Assembly (NCBI RefSeq): GCF_900107095.1
Contig: NZ_FNOR01000017.1
Coordinates: 1-64,000 of the forward strand
DNA length: 64,000 nt
Reading direction: 5' to 3'
DNA from: Collimonas sp. OK242
Lineage (GTDB): Bacteria > Pseudomonadota > Gammaproteobacteria > Burkholderiales > Burkholderiaceae_D
Of this stretch, positions 26,277-35,359 are shown in pieces. The position numbers and the translations under genes were made by a program. The notes under the pieces are model-generated. The model did no database searches and was not told the DNA's origin. It saw only the letters and a program-made list of their open reading frames with translations. Positions within the stretch are counted from its first letter, which is position 1. Every line of letters starts with the position of its first letter.

Positions 26277-26723
26277 TCAGATTGGCCCGCGATCGATACG
26301 TTTGCTGAGAATGATCGAGGTCGAGGTATGCCTTACCCCTTCCATCGCGCCGATCTGGTCCAGCAAACGGTCTAGCTCATCAGTGGACTGGCAGCGCAGG
26401 GTCAGCATGTAGTCGATCACGCCGCTCACCGCGCACAGGGTTTCCACCTGCGACATTGTTTGCAGCTGCTGCACCAACAGCGGCGCATTGCGGGAATCGA
26501 TGGAGATGCCGACGTAAGCGCGCACTGCCGGCTGGTACAGCTCCAGGTCGAGGCGCACGCCGTAACCGGCGATCACCCCCTTCTTTTCCATCGCCGCCAG
26601 ACGGGCTATCGCCGTGGTTCTGGCGACGCCGACCCGCTTGGCGATAGTCGCCATGGAGAGCCGGGCATCATCCATCAGCAAGGCCAGGATTTTGTGGTCG
26701 ACTTCGTCAAGCTTATCTCTCAT
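26277..26723 (-). CDS. Lrp/AsnC-family transcriptional regulator
   Basis: 148-residue feast/famine regulator. The N-terminal helix-turn-helix is DEVDHKILALLMDDARLSMATIAKRVGVARTTAIARLAAM; the C-terminal RAM domain (about 65-148) binds an amino acid and controls oligomer state. It is divergent from the saccharopine-dehydrogenase-like gene, separated by about 160 AT-rich bases with an inverted repeat, so control of that gene by lysine or a related amino acid is inferred. Confidence 0.93.
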   Translation of the reverse strand: MRDKLDEVDHKILALLMDDARLSMATIAKRVGVARTTAIARLAAMEKKGVIAGYGVRLDLELYQPAVRAYVGISIDSRNAPLLVQQLQTMSQVETLCAVSGVIDYMLTLRCQSTDELDRLLDQIGAMEGVRHTSTSIILSKRIDRGPI

Positions 26724-26756
26724 TTTTCCCTAATCGCGACATTTAATCTTTAATAT

Positions 26757-26791
26757 TCGTCAAAACGTATCGTTATTATACATATTGACGA
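26757..26791. promoter_or_regulatory. Candidate Lrp operator between divergent genes
   Basis: Inverted repeat TCGTCAA (26757-26763) / TTGACGA (26785-26791) with a 21-base AT-rich centre, midway between the lrp and dehydrogenase start codons. Spacing and AT-rich centre fit Lrp-type binding, but only the symmetry is seen. Confidence 0.5.
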
Positions 26792-26882
26792 CTATTTACA
26801 CTCTATTATCTGACTTCGCTTGAATTTACAATTGCTTCAGCAGAACTGCAGCATTGACTAAAACACCAACGTGAGCGACGAC

Positions 26883-28043
26883 ATGACTACCAAACTGATA
26901 CTTTTAGGCGCCGGCAAAATCGGCGATGCCATTCTTAACCTGTTGTCCCACACCGGCGATTACATCCTGACCGTGGCCGACCGCGATCCGCAACGGCTGG
27001 AATATGTGAAGCAAGCCGGCTTTCCCAACGTCACAACGATCCTGGCGGATATTTCGCACGCACCGACCGTGACCAAGCTGATCAGCGGCCACGACGTCAC
27101 ACTGTCGGCCTGCCCTTACTTCCTGACACCGGTCATCGCCGGCGCTGCAAAAGCAGCGAAATCGCATTATTTCGATTTGACCGAAGATGTCGAAAGCACC
27201 CGTTTCGTCAAAGCGCTGGCGCTCGATTCAAGCACCGCCTTTGTACCGCAATGCGGCCTGGCGCCTGGCTTCATTTCGATTGTGGCGAACGATGTGGCAA
27301 GCCGCTTCGAGCAATTGCATGATGTGAAGATGCGCGTCGGCGCGCTGCCGACCTATCCTAGCAATGCGCTCAAATACAATCTGACCTGGAGCACCGACGG
27401 TCTGATCAACGAGTACTGCAATCCTTGCGAAGCGATTGTCGACGGCATCCTGCGCGAAACTTCGCCGCTGGAAGAGCTGGAACGTTTCTCGCTCGACGGC
27501 GTCGATTACGAGGCATTCAATACTTCAGGCGGCCTGGGCACCTTGTGCGAAAGCCTGCGCGACCGGGTGCAGAACCTGGATTACAAAACCGTGCGTTATC
27601 CCGGCCATCGCGACATCATCAAGATCCTGGTGCGCGACCTGCAGCTGGGCAAGCTGGAACGTCGTCCGATCCTGAAGGAAGTGCTGGAAAACTCGATCCC
27701 GATCACCAAACAGGATGTGGTGCTGACCTTCGTCAGCGTCAGCGGCATGCGCGATGGCCGTCTTGAGCAGGAAACCTATGCCAAGAAGATCTATAGCCAG
27801 CACGTCAACGGCCAGTTGCTGTCGGCGATCCAGCTGACTACCGCAGCCGGCATCTGCGCCATGGTTGATTTAGTGGTGACCGGTGTCTTGCCGCAAAGCG
27901 GTTTTGTGCGGCAAGAGCAAGCCACGCTGACAGATTTCCTGGCCAACCGCTTCGGCCAGTTCTATGCAAACCACGCACCCGCCCATGGCGGTTTCGCGCC
28001 GGCCAGCAATACCGATTTCAATCAACTGAAAGCGGTTGCCTGA
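26883..28043 (+). CDS. Saccharopine dehydrogenase-like / lysine dehydrogenase family oxidoreductase
   Basis: 386-residue NAD(P)-dependent enzyme. The Rossmann motif GAGKIGDAILNLL is at the N terminus, then the saccharopine-dehydrogenase blocks YFDLTED and PQCGLAPGFISIVANDV, and a C-terminal substrate domain. The family contains saccharopine dehydrogenase and lysine 6-dehydrogenase; which of these applies cannot be told here. The ATG at 26883 is used; a GTG 12 nt upstream (26871) is also in frame and neither has a strong ribosome site. The divergent Lrp gene supports a role in amino-acid metabolism, probably lysine breakdown. Confidence 0.85.
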   Translation: MTTKLILLGAGKIGDAILNLLSHTGDYILTVADRDPQRLEYVKQAGFPNVTTILADISHAPTVTKLISGHDVTLSACPYFLTPVIAGAAKAAKSHYFDLTEDVESTRFVKALALDSSTAFVPQCGLAPGFISIVANDVASRFEQLHDVKMRVGALPTYPSNALKYNLTWSTDGLINEYCNPCEAIVDGILRETSPLEELERFSLDGVDYEAFNTSGGLGTLCESLRDRVQNLDYKTVRYPGHRDIIKILVRDLQLGKLERRPILKEVLENSIPITKQDVVLTFVSVSGMRDGRLEQETYAKKIYSQHVNGQLLSAIQLTTAAGICAMVDLVVTGVLPQSGFVRQEQATLTDFLANRFGQFYANHAPAHGGFAPASNTDFNQLKAVA

Positions 28044-28094
28044 GCGCGCAGAAAAACCCGTTCAGACACAAAGCACAAAGCGCATTGCAAAACG

Positions 28095-28133
28095 GCCTGT
28101 ATAGCTCGCGAGAGTTATACAGGCTGTTTGTTT
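28095..28133 (+). terminator. Intrinsic terminator after the dehydrogenase gene
   Basis: Nine-base stem GCCTGTATA (28095-28103) / TATACAGGC (28116-28124), followed by TGTTTGTTT. The loop itself contains CTCGCGAG. It lies 52 nt past the stop codon and just before the convergent DsbA-family gene. Confidence 0.8.
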
Positions 28134-28145
28134 AACCCCCTAACG

Positions 28146-28877
28146 TTACGCACCCAAGACAGCTTTCCAGGCCTCCACCTGGCCAAAGAACCGGCCGCCA
28201 TCCAACATCTCGATTTGCGTTCCTCGTTGCAACGCAAAGGTAGGAAAGCCCTGGCCACCGACACGCGCCAGCAAGGCACGGCTGGCGACAATGTGGGCCT
28301 GTGTGGCCGCTCCGCCAAGCTCGGCGAATTTGTTATCGAACAGCGCCGCATCGATACCGATCTCAGTCGCCAGGGTGCGCAACAGCGCAGTCTCGGCAAC
28401 CCGCAAGCCTTGCACGTAGTGCGCAGCCTGTATACGCTCCAGCATTGCCAGACCACGCCCCGCGCTTGCGTCAGCTGCCAGGATCGCTGTGGTCGGCGGA
28501 CCGGAGTCCAGCACCGCCGCGGTATCCAGCAGCAGCCCGTTAAAATAATCGTCGCCGAATTGCTGGCCGGTGATCGCCGCAATCCGATGATCGTGCTGCA
28601 TCACATAGTTGCGCAATTGCGTGCTGACCTGTTTGCGATTGCTGCCGGTCATCATGCCGCCGCCGTGCAATTCAATCCTCAGGCCTGCGACCTCACCTGC
28701 TGCCTGCAGCAAAGGCGCTGCACCGTAACACCAGCCGCACATCGGATCGTAAATGTAATGCAGCACGGGACTCGTGGCCGCAACTGCGGCCGATTCCATG
28801 GCCAATTCTGCTGCGCCCATCACAACCACGCCGGGTAGCGGACAACTGCTGTCGCCGCAATCATGATTCTCTACCAT
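28146..28877 (-). CDS. DsbA-family thiol oxidoreductase-like protein
   Basis: 243-residue thioredoxin-fold protein of the DsbA/FrnE group. The active site is CGWC at residues 47-50 (YIYDPMCGWCYGAAPLL) and the cis-proline loop is VGGQGFPTFAL. The N-terminal extension holds extra cysteines (HDCGDSSCPL); internal ATGs at residues 20 and 27 would remove it. The start codon overlaps the stop of the upstream metallo-beta-lactamase-fold gene by 7 nt, so the two are coupled. It has no evident signal peptide, so cytoplasmic action is likely. Substrate unknown. Confidence 0.86.
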   Translation of the reverse strand: MVENHDCGDSSCPLPGVVVMGAAELAMESAAVAATSPVLHYIYDPMCGWCYGAAPLLQAAGEVAGLRIELHGGGMMTGSNRKQVSTQLRNYVMQHDHRIAAITGQQFGDDYFNGLLLDTAAVLDSGPPTTAILAADASAGRGLAMLERIQAAHYVQGLRVAETALLRTLATEIGIDAALFDNKFAELGGAATQAHIVASRALLARVGGQGFPTFALQRGTQIEMLDGGRFFGQVEAWKAVLGA

Positions 28878-29755
28878 TTCATTTCACCTTTGCTCACTTT
28901 GGCGCCGAGTTCCAGCGAGGACACGCCGTCCAGATTTGGATAATGCTTTTTCATTGCGTCGATCAGGGCGGCGGAATCCTTGGCTTGGACGGTTTCTACT
29001 TCATAAGTCTTCAGGTAGTTTTTGGTAAAGCGTACAGCTTCGATGTTTTGCGGCGCACCGGCGCTGAAATGTCCCGGCACCACCACCTTCGGATGCAAGG
29101 CGGCAATCTTGTCCAGCATCCTGATCCATTGCTGGCGCGCAGCCAAGGTCTGGGTATCGGCCGTCCACACGTGTTCGTTGCCGACCACCAGCACGCCGCC
29201 AACAACCGCTTTCAATGATGGAATCCAGACGAAAGTGCGATCCGGGCTGGCGCCGTCTAGGCCGATCACTTCCAGCTTGCGGCCTTCCAGCGTCAGCGCA
29301 TTGCCTTGCAGTGGTTCCGGCACGATCAACTGCTTGGGCGCATTGGCGCCCAGCTTAGGCCCCCAGAATGCCAGTTTGTCCTGCATGGTGGCCTTGATGT
29401 GCGCGATCACAGGCGCTGGCGCCAGGATCTTGGCGTCCGGATAAGCTTCCTTCAACACTTCCAGTCCGAAGTAGTAGTCAGGGTCGCCGTGGCTGATGTA
29501 GATCGTGGTCAGTTTCTTGCCGCTGTCCTGGATCTTTTTCAGCAATTGGCCGGCATTGGCGCGATCGAACTGAGCATCGATCACGATGGCGTCGCTGTTG
29601 CCGGTAATGAGCTCGGAAGACACCGGGAAAATGCCGTTGGCGCCGGGATTATAGACTTCCAGCTTCAAAAGTTGCGGCGCTGCAACTGCCGAGCCGGCGA
29701 TCATCAGGCCAGCGGCGGTTGCCAGCAGCGAATGGAATAGTGAGCGTGTAAACAT
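28871..29755 (-). CDS. Exported metallo-beta-lactamase-fold hydrolase
   Basis: 294-residue protein with a signal peptide (residues 1-25, ending GSAVAA). The fold is recognisable from SELITGNSDAIVIDAQFDRA and VVPGHFSAGAP. The usual zinc motif HxHxDH reads SHGDPDYYFG here, so the second and third histidine positions are replaced; this occurs in a subgroup of relatives and implies altered metal binding. Translated just ahead of, and overlapping, the DsbA-family gene. A LysR gene is divergent 115 nt away with paired repeats in between. Substrate unknown. Confidence 0.86.
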   Translation of the reverse strand: MFTRSLFHSLLATAAGLMIAGSAVAAPQLLKLEVYNPGANGIFPVSSELITGNSDAIVIDAQFDRANAGQLLKKIQDSGKKLTTIYISHGDPDYYFGLEVLKEAYPDAKILAPAPVIAHIKATMQDKLAFWGPKLGANAPKQLIVPEPLQGNALTLEGRKLEVIGLDGASPDRTFVWIPSLKAVVGGVLVVGNEHVWTADTQTLAARQQWIRMLDKIAALHPKVVVPGHFSAGAPQNIEAVRFTKNYLKTYEVETVQAKDSAALIDAMKKHYPNLDGVSSLELGAKVSKGEMKW

Positions 29756-29789
29756 CGATTTCTCCAGTGAGAGGTGAAAGAACCATCAT

Positions 29790-29852
29790 CATAGTTGCCA
29801 AAAACGATGTGAAAAACCTCATAATGGTGCATAGTTTGTTGCAAAAACCGAT
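29790..29852. promoter_or_regulatory. Paired direct repeats between the LysR and hydrolase genes
   Basis: CATAGTTGCCAAAAACGAT (29790-29808) recurs, with small insertions, as CATAGTT-TGT-TGCAAAAACCGAT (29830-29852), 40 nt start to start. They lie in the 115-nt region between the divergent genes and could be LysR sites overlapping the promoters. Confidence 0.5.
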
Positions 29853-29870
29853 CAAATAAGCGAGAAAATC

Positions 29871-30779
29871 ATGGACAGGCTGATCGCAATGCAAGTATTT
29901 GTCGAGATAGCGGATCAGGGCAGCCTGACCGCCGCCGCCGACAAACTAGACATGTCGCGCGCCATGGTGTCGCGTTATCTGGCGGAACTGGAGGCGTGGG
30001 CAGGCGCCCGCCTGCTCCATCGCACCACACGCAAATTGAGCCTGACATCGGCCGGCAGCGATACCCTGCCGCGCTGCCGTCAGATGCTAGGCATGGCCAG
30101 CGATATCCAGGCTTCCGCGATGACGCCCGAAAATACCCCGCGCGGCACGCTCAGGCTGACTTGCAGCATGTCCCTCGGACAAGCATACCTGGCGCCGCTG
30201 CTGACGCGCTTCCTGAAACGCTACCCCGGCACTGCCGTGGATATGCTGCTGGTCGACCGGACCGTGAATCTGATCGAAGAGCGGGTTGATCTGGCAATCC
30301 GCATCACCAATGCACTCGATCCCAACCTGATCGCACGCAAACTGGCGGTGTGCCGCTCGGTGGTATGCGCATCGCCGGCCTACCTGGAACAGCATGGCAC
30401 GCCGGAAACGGCAGAAGACCTGGCCTTGCACAACTGCCTGACTTATTCCTACTTCGGCAAAAGCCTGTGGGAATTCGAGAAAGACGGCGTACCGGTCGCG
30501 GTGCCGGTAGGCGGCAACATGAGCGCCAACGAATCGTCGGTATTGCTGGAAGCTGCGGTCCATGGCGCCGGCATCACCCTGCAACCGCTGTATGCGGCCA
30601 CAGAATTGCTGCGCAGTGATAAACTACGCGCGCTGCTCGGAGCATACCGACCGCGCGAAATGAGCATTTACGGCGTCTATGCTTCGCGCCGCCAAATGCC
30701 TGCCATCCTGCGCGCCATGCTCGATTTTCTGATCGAGGAATTCAGCGCAGACAGCGACTGGGCAACACCAGTCGTTTGA
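29871..30779 (+). CDS. LysR-family transcriptional regulator
   Basis: 302-residue LysR-type regulator. Winged HTH: VEIADQGSLTAAADKLDMSRAMVSRYLAELE; then the co-inducer domain (about 90-300), with LVDRTVNLIEERVDLAIRI typical of the DgdR/CrgA-like branch. It is divergent from the hydrolase-DsbA pair, its likely target, and ends about 110 nt before the MFS exporter gene. Confidence 0.92.
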   Translation: MDRLIAMQVFVEIADQGSLTAAADKLDMSRAMVSRYLAELEAWAGARLLHRTTRKLSLTSAGSDTLPRCRQMLGMASDIQASAMTPENTPRGTLRLTCSMSLGQAYLAPLLTRFLKRYPGTAVDMLLVDRTVNLIEERVDLAIRITNALDPNLIARKLAVCRSVVCASPAYLEQHGTPETAEDLALHNCLTYSYFGKSLWEFEKDGVPVAVPVGGNMSANESSVLLEAAVHGAGITLQPLYAATELLRSDKLRALLGAYRPREMSIYGVYASRRQMPAILRAMLDFLIEEFSADSDWATPVV

Positions 30780-30890
30780 ATCGAAGTCGTTTAAATCAAG
30801 CGAGTCCGTCCGTGACACCCACAGGGCATCTGCCGCCGGCGCGTTAGCCAATGCCGCAATGGTCACCGCTTCACCCAGTAAAACCAAAAA

Positions 30891-32138
30891 ATGCAAAAAA
30901 TCTCCACGCTTACCCGTAATACCCTGATGTTCCCGCTGGCTCTGGTCTTGTTTGAGTTTTCGGTGTATATCGCCAACGACATGATCCAGCCGGGCATGCT
31001 GACGGTCACCCGCGAATTCGGCGCCAGCGCCGCCTGGATGGCTTCGGCCATGACCGCATTCCTGGTGGGCGGCGCCATCTTCCAATGGCTGTTCGGACCG
31101 CTCTCGGACCGTATCGGACGCCGTCCCGTGATGCTGGGCGGCACCATCTTCTTCATCCTGGCCTGCCTGGCGACGCTATTCTCCCAAAGCATCGAGAGTT
31201 TCATCGCCTTGCGCGTATTGCAGGGCATGGGCTTGTGCTTTATTTCTTCGGTCGGCTACGCCGTGGTGCAAGAAGCGTTTGAAGAAAAAGCCGCGATCCG
31301 GGTCACCGCGCTGATGGCCAATGTGGCGCTGATTGCACCGCTGATCGGCCCGGTGGCGGGCGCTTTCATGATTGGAATCCTGCCTTGGCGCATGGTGTTC
31401 GTGTTCATCGCCGCGATTGCCTTTATCGCCCTGATCGGCCTGGCGCGGCATATGCCCGAAACTGTCAAGCAGCGCAAAGAAAAATTGCCGCTGACGCAGA
31501 TTTGGCACGACTACCGCGCAGTGGTCGGCAACCGCCATTTCCTGAAAGCCGCCATGTGCATGCCGTTGCTGGCGACTCCACTGATCGGCTGGATCGCCAT
31601 GTCACCCGAAATCCTGGTCGCCGACGGCCATCTGAGCGTGATCGAATACGGCTACTGGCAAATCCCGGTGTTCGCCTGCCTGATTGCCGGTAACCTGATG
31701 CTGGCGCGGCAAGTCGACCGCTGGCGCCTGGGCAGCTCGATCAAGCTGGCCATGTATCCGATCGCCGTGGGCGTCCTGATCATGCTGCTGGGCGCTGCGT
31801 TCCTAGACAAACCTTACTTCCTGGTGGCGGCGATCAGCGTAATTGCCTTCGGTGAAGGCTTGTCGGCAGCCGTCATGATCCGTTTCACGCTGACCGAGAG
31901 CGCCGTCTCCAAAGCCACTGTCGCTGCCACCATGGGCATGATCAACATGACTTTGTACGGCGTCGGCATCGAGCTATACAAGGTGTTTTACCTGTATGCG
32001 GGCATGCTGGGTTTTGCCTTATTTTCACTCGCGGTAATTGCGCTGTATTGGTATTTATCGCGTAGCGTGGTGGCGCGCGCCATGCTGGCCCGGGTTACCG
32101 GGCGTGAAGAGAAAGACGATTCCGCAGCGCTGATCTGA
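30891..32138 (+). CDS. mdfA: MdfA-type multidrug efflux transporter (MFS)
   Basis: 415-residue proton-coupled exporter with 12 predicted helices. Helix 1 carries the MdfA-specific acidic pair Glu22 and Asp30 (FEFSVYIANDMIQPGM), which in E. coli MdfA (Glu26, Asp34) recognise substrate and protons. The loop 2-3 motif is GPLSDRIGRRPVMLGG. Expected to export cationic and neutral drugs. The ATG is preceded by an A-rich tract only. It follows the LysR gene with 111 nt between them. Confidence 0.85.
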   Translation: MQKISTLTRNTLMFPLALVLFEFSVYIANDMIQPGMLTVTREFGASAAWMASAMTAFLVGGAIFQWLFGPLSDRIGRRPVMLGGTIFFILACLATLFSQSIESFIALRVLQGMGLCFISSVGYAVVQEAFEEKAAIRVTALMANVALIAPLIGPVAGAFMIGILPWRMVFVFIAAIAFIALIGLARHMPETVKQRKEKLPLTQIWHDYRAVVGNRHFLKAAMCMPLLATPLIGWIAMSPEILVADGHLSVIEYGYWQIPVFACLIAGNLMLARQVDRWRLGSSIKLAMYPIAVGVLIMLLGAAFLDKPYFLVAAISVIAFGEGLSAAVMIRFTLTESAVSKATVAATMGMINMTLYGVGIELYKVFYLYAGMLGFALFSLAVIALYWYLSRSVVARAMLARVTGREEKDDSAALI

Positions 32139-32153
32139 ATCCTGCTGGAATGC

Positions 32154-32173
32154 GCTCCGACGGGCGTCGGAGC
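32154..32173. terminator. Hairpin between convergent mdfA and folE
   Basis: Nine-base perfect stem GCTCCGACG / CGTCGGAGC with a GG loop, 16 nt after the mdfA stop. There is no T-tract, so it may protect 3' ends or act in both directions. Confidence 0.5.
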
Positions 32174-32200
32174 CACCTAACAAAGGCGAACAAGCGCGAT

Positions 32201-32827
32201 TTACTCGTTGCGCTTTTGACTGATGATGCTCATGAACTCGCGCCGCGTCGACGGATCGTCGCGGAACGCGCCCAGCATGCGGCTGGTCACCAGGCTGCTG
32301 CCCGGCTTGTGGATACCGCGCGTCGTCATGCAGCCGTGCGATGCCTCGATCACTACGGCCACACCTTTCGGCAACAACACTTGCTGCAAGGTATCAGCAA
32401 TCTGGACCGTCATTTTTTCCTGGATCTGCAAACGCTTGGCGAAAATATCGACCAATCGCGCCAGTTTGGAAATACCGACCACACGATGGTCCGGCAGATA
32501 GGCGACGTGCGCTTTGCCTATGATAGGCGCCATGTGATGCTCGCAATGGCTCTCGAAACGGATATTGGTCAACACCACCATCTCGTCGTAACCTTCAACT
32601 TCGGAAAACGTGGTCGACAGAATTTCCACCGGATCCTTGCTGTAACCGGCAAAAAATTCTTCATAAGCCCGGGCCACGCGCCCCGGCGTATCCAGCAAAC
32701 CTTCGCGGTCCGGATCATCCCCGGCCCAGCGCAACAAGGTACGAATCGCCGATTCCGCCTCGGCACGGCTTGGACGTTCTGACAAGGCGCTAGCCGCCAC
32801 CGCCGGCACTGGATCTTTTGAGGCCAT
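32201..32827 (-). CDS. folE: GTP cyclohydrolase I
   Basis: 208-residue FolE, first enzyme of folate (tetrahydropterin) synthesis, converting GTP to dihydroneopterin triphosphate in the cytosol. Zinc ligands are in [40 protein letters not shown] and CMTTRGI are the other family blocks. The N-terminal about 35 residues are variable, as usual. AAAAGGTAAACAG precedes the ATG. It converges with the mdfA gene. Confidence 0.95.
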   Translation of the reverse strand: MASKDPVPAVAASALSERPSRAEAESAIRTLLRWAGDDPDREGLLDTPGRVARAYEEFFAGYSKDPVEILSTTFSEVEGYDEMVVLTNIRFESHCEHHMAPIIGKAHVAYLPDHRVVGISKLARLVDIFAKRLQIQEKMTVQIADTLQQVLLPKGVAVVIEASHGCMTTRGIHKPGSSLVTSRMLGAFRDDPSTRREFMSIISQKRNE

Positions 32828-33060
32828 CTGTTTACCTTTTCTAAAAAAATTTTTCGCCAGCCATTGTGCAGTTGCACACGGCGGCTGATGCCGACAGTGT
32901 AATTCAGCTATCGCATTACTGCATTGGATTCGTCAAAGCCCGGGAATTGCGCAGCGCAACATCGAAACTTGCGCTGGTAATAACCAGTTATTACCTGACA
33001 AATTTTTACAGTCCCATACTCGACCTTCCCTACCCCAGCAATCTCACTGAAAGGCCTATC

Positions 33061-33642
33061 ATGAGCGCAAAGAAAATCCTGATTCTCGCCGGCGATTACG
33101 TTGAAGATTATGAATTGATGGTGCCGTTCCAGGCCCTGCAGATGGTCGGCCACCAGGTCGACGTGGTGTGCCCCGACAAAGCCGCAGGCGCCCAGATCCG
33201 CACCGCCATCCATGACTTCGAAGGCGACCAGACCTATAGCGAAAAACCCGGCCACAACTTTACCCTGAATGCCGCATTCAGCGATGTCGACGTCAGCCGC
33301 TACGATGCCCTGCTGATCCCTGGCGGCCGCGCACCGGAATACCTGCGCCTGAATCCGCGCGTGATCGAAATCGTCCAGCAGTTCCATGCGGCCGACAAGC
33401 CGATTGCCGCAGTCTGCCACGGCCCGCAACTACTGGCGGCAGCCGGCGCGCTGGAAGGAAAAACCTGCTCCGCCTACCCGGCTTGTGCGCCGGAAGTAAA
33501 ACTGGCGGGCGGCAAATATGCGGAAATCGCCGTGACGGCGGCCCATCGCGACGGCAATCTGGTCACTGCGCCGGCATGGCCGGCACACCCGGCCTGGCTG
33601 GCGCTGTTCCTGACTGCACTGGGGACACGCATCGAGTTATGA
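33061..33642 (+). CDS. DJ-1/PfpI-family protein
   Basis: 193-residue protein of the class I glutamine-amidotransferase-like superfamily. The nucleophile elbow is [16 protein letters not shown] with Cys in the expected position; the conserved Glu is near [17 protein letters not shown] and the loop [12 protein letters not shown] is typical. Relatives are proteases, glyoxalases or deglycases. The start at 33061 follows GAAAGGCC; the long upstream in-frame extension reads as non-coding. The 233-base region between folE and this gene has no gene. Confidence 0.9.
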   Translation: MSAKKILILAGDYVEDYELMVPFQALQMVGHQVDVVCPDKAAGAQIRTAIHDFEGDQTYSEKPGHNFTLNAAFSDVDVSRYDALLIPGGRAPEYLRLNPRVIEIVQQFHAADKPIAAVCHGPQLLAAAGALEGKTCSAYPACAPEVKLAGGKYAEIAVTAAHRDGNLVTAPAWPAHPAWLALFLTALGTRIEL

Positions 33643-33650
33643 TGGAATTT

Positions 33651-33678
33651 GTGCGGCCGGCCGCAAGACCGGCCGCAC
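33651..33678 (+). terminator. GC-rich hairpin after the PfpI gene
   Basis: Ten-base perfect stem GTGCGGCCGG (33651-33660) / CCGGCCGCAC (33669-33678), loop of 8 nt, 8 nt past the stop codon. There is no T-run, so termination strength is uncertain. Confidence 0.55.
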
Positions 33679-33741
33679 CATATATTTGCCGGCATCAGCG
33701 GCAACGATTGCGCAAGAAATGTTCAGAAAGCGAGGTGTTCG

Positions 33742-34062
33742 ATGTGTCAGATTTATGCCCAGGCCGATCCCATACTGTATGAATCGCGCGCCCGTTCGGT
33801 GCGCATCATGGGTGTCATCACCACCATCAAGCTGGAAAACCTGTTTTGGCAAACCCTGGCGGAACTGGCTGCAGATAACGATTTGACCACCAACCAGCTG
33901 ATCGCAAAATTGCACGAAGAAGTCACCACACATTTCGGTGAAGCCAGCAATTTCGCTTCTTTCCTGCGCGTCACCTGCCTGCGTTACCAGGCTCTGAAAA
34001 CCCACGCAGGATTCGAAACCAAGGTAATCGGCTCATCCAATAAAATCAACGCTGCCGCATAG
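33742..34062 (+). CDS. Ribbon-helix-helix domain protein
   Basis: 106-residue protein. The core VRIMGVITTIKLENLFWQTLAELAADNDLTTNQLIAKLHEE has the strand-helix-helix pattern of the ribbon-helix-helix DNA-binding group (DUF4082-like/RHH_4 type), which usually functions as a dimeric regulator or antitoxin. The start at 33742 follows GAGGTGTTCG. No toxin gene is adjacent, so a stand-alone regulator is likely. Targets unknown. Confidence 0.75.
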   Translation: MCQIYAQADPILYESRARSVRIMGVITTIKLENLFWQTLAELAADNDLTTNQLIAKLHEEVTTHFGEASNFASFLRVTCLRYQALKTHAGFETKVIGSSNKINAAA

Positions 34063-34166
34063 GCAAGCGATCAGACTGACGCTGGCCACCCCGCACAGCA
34101 GCATGATAGCGGCAAGAAAGAGAATGATCCAGGCCCTGCGAGCTCCAGAAAAGAGGGGCGTCCCGG

Positions 34167-35171
34167 TCAATGCACGCCGATGTATCCCAGCCCGGCGGCA
34201 AACAGCAAGTACAACAAGCCGAAGACAGCCAGACGGCCAGCGCTCAACATGCCCTTGCGCAGCAGCGTATACAAGCCGAACATCGACATCATCGTCACCG
34301 CCGCGGCCCAGATCAGCGGCGGACCCAGCATCCATGGCGTAAAGATCAATACCAGCGCGGTCGGGATAGTCGCCTGGATCATCATGGCGCCGCTGATATT
34401 GCTCAGGGCCAGGCTTTGCTTGCCCTGCTTCACCCAGATCACCGCGTTCAGGATCTCCGGCAACTCGGTAGCGATCGGGCTGAGCAAGAGCGCGGCCAAT
34501 TGCGGCGAGATACCCAGCCAAGGTGCGATGTCCCCCAGCTGATGCACGAACAACTGGGAACCCAGGAAAATCACCACCAGCGCCACCAAGGTTTGCAGCA
34601 AAGCCCAGCCAATTCCCGGCTGCGGATCGTGCGGCCGGAATTTCAAAGGCTCCAGATCATTCACTTCGGCATCGGCATCTTCTTCCTTGCGCATTTCGCC
34701 CCAGATATACACACCGTAGGCCAGCAGGAAAAGCACACCCAGCCAAGGCTTAATGGCAAACGCCACCAGGCCGAGGCCGACCTTGACCACAAAAATACCG
34801 ATGAACCAGGCTTGGTCCCGGCGCAGCCGTTGCGCAGCGCTGGCTGACAGCAGGACGGTAGCGAGTTTTTTACGATTCAGGATGAACATAAGGCCGACCA
34901 CCGCGTAGGCGATCGTCGCCAGCACCAGCGGCCCGCCGAGCGCAGCGCCGACGCCGATTTCCCGGTGTGCCGCATCGCGCCCGAACACCACGGCGACAAA
35001 AGTCACCACGCTTTCCGGCAACGCCGTACCAAACGCTGCCAGCACCGTGCCCACGGCGCTTTGCGCAATGCCCAGCCGGCGCCCGACCCATTCGATGCTA
35101 TTGACGAAATATTCACAGGACAGATAAATCACCACGGCTGCGCCGAGCAGCAGAGCAACGCTGAGCATCAT
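34167..35171 (-). CDS. CaCA-family cation exchanger (Ca/Na or Mn exporter)
   Basis: 334-residue inner-membrane exchanger of the YrbG/CaCA type with ten predicted helices in two homologous halves. The alpha repeats are GTVLAAFGTALPESVVTF and LLSPIATELPEILNAVIW, the acidic residues of which bind the cation. Relatives are annotated as calcium/sodium antiporters. Here the leader carries a Mn-sensing riboswitch (35360-35480), so a role in manganese or calcium efflux is favoured. GGGAG precedes the ATG at 35171, with a second ATG directly after it. No partner gene is visible. Confidence 0.88.
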   Translation of the reverse strand: MMLSVALLLGAAVVIYLSCEYFVNSIEWVGRRLGIAQSAVGTVLAAFGTALPESVVTFVAVVFGRDAAHREIGVGAALGGPLVLATIAYAVVGLMFILNRKKLATVLLSASAAQRLRRDQAWFIGIFVVKVGLGLVAFAIKPWLGVLFLLAYGVYIWGEMRKEEDADAEVNDLEPLKFRPHDPQPGIGWALLQTLVALVVIFLGSQLFVHQLGDIAPWLGISPQLAALLLSPIATELPEILNAVIWVKQGKQSLALSNISGAMMIQATIPTALVLIFTPWMLGPPLIWAAAVTMMSMFGLYTLLRKGMLSAGRLAVFGLLYLLFAAGLGYIGVH

Positions 35172-35310
35172 GCGCGTGCTCCCGCCTGATCAATCAGGGC
35201 TGCGGATGACGCAGGTGAAAAAGATGACACGAAGGGTAGTTCAGTGAAGCTGGCGGCGGCAGAACACTGAGGCTGCCATTGGCGGTAAATAAGCATGAGG
35301 AAATCCTGAG
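35172..35310. other. Riboswitch-distal leader of the exchanger gene
   Basis: About 140 bases between the downstream hairpin and the start codon; no gene. A small hairpin CCTGAT-TG-ATCAGG lies directly upstream of the GGGAG ribosome site and could sequester it. Confidence 0.4.
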
Positions 35311-35350
35311 GGCCGGGCACTGACGAATGGCGCAACACCTTCGCCCGGCC
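35311..35350 (-). promoter_or_regulatory. Hairpin downstream of the riboswitch aptamer
   Basis: Eight-base perfect arms GGCCGGGC (35311-35318) / GCCCGGCC (35343-35350) in the leader, about 20 nt after the aptamer. It may be part of the expression platform that couples ligand binding to transcription or translation. Confidence 0.45.
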
Positions 35351-35359
35351 GGGTAAAGG

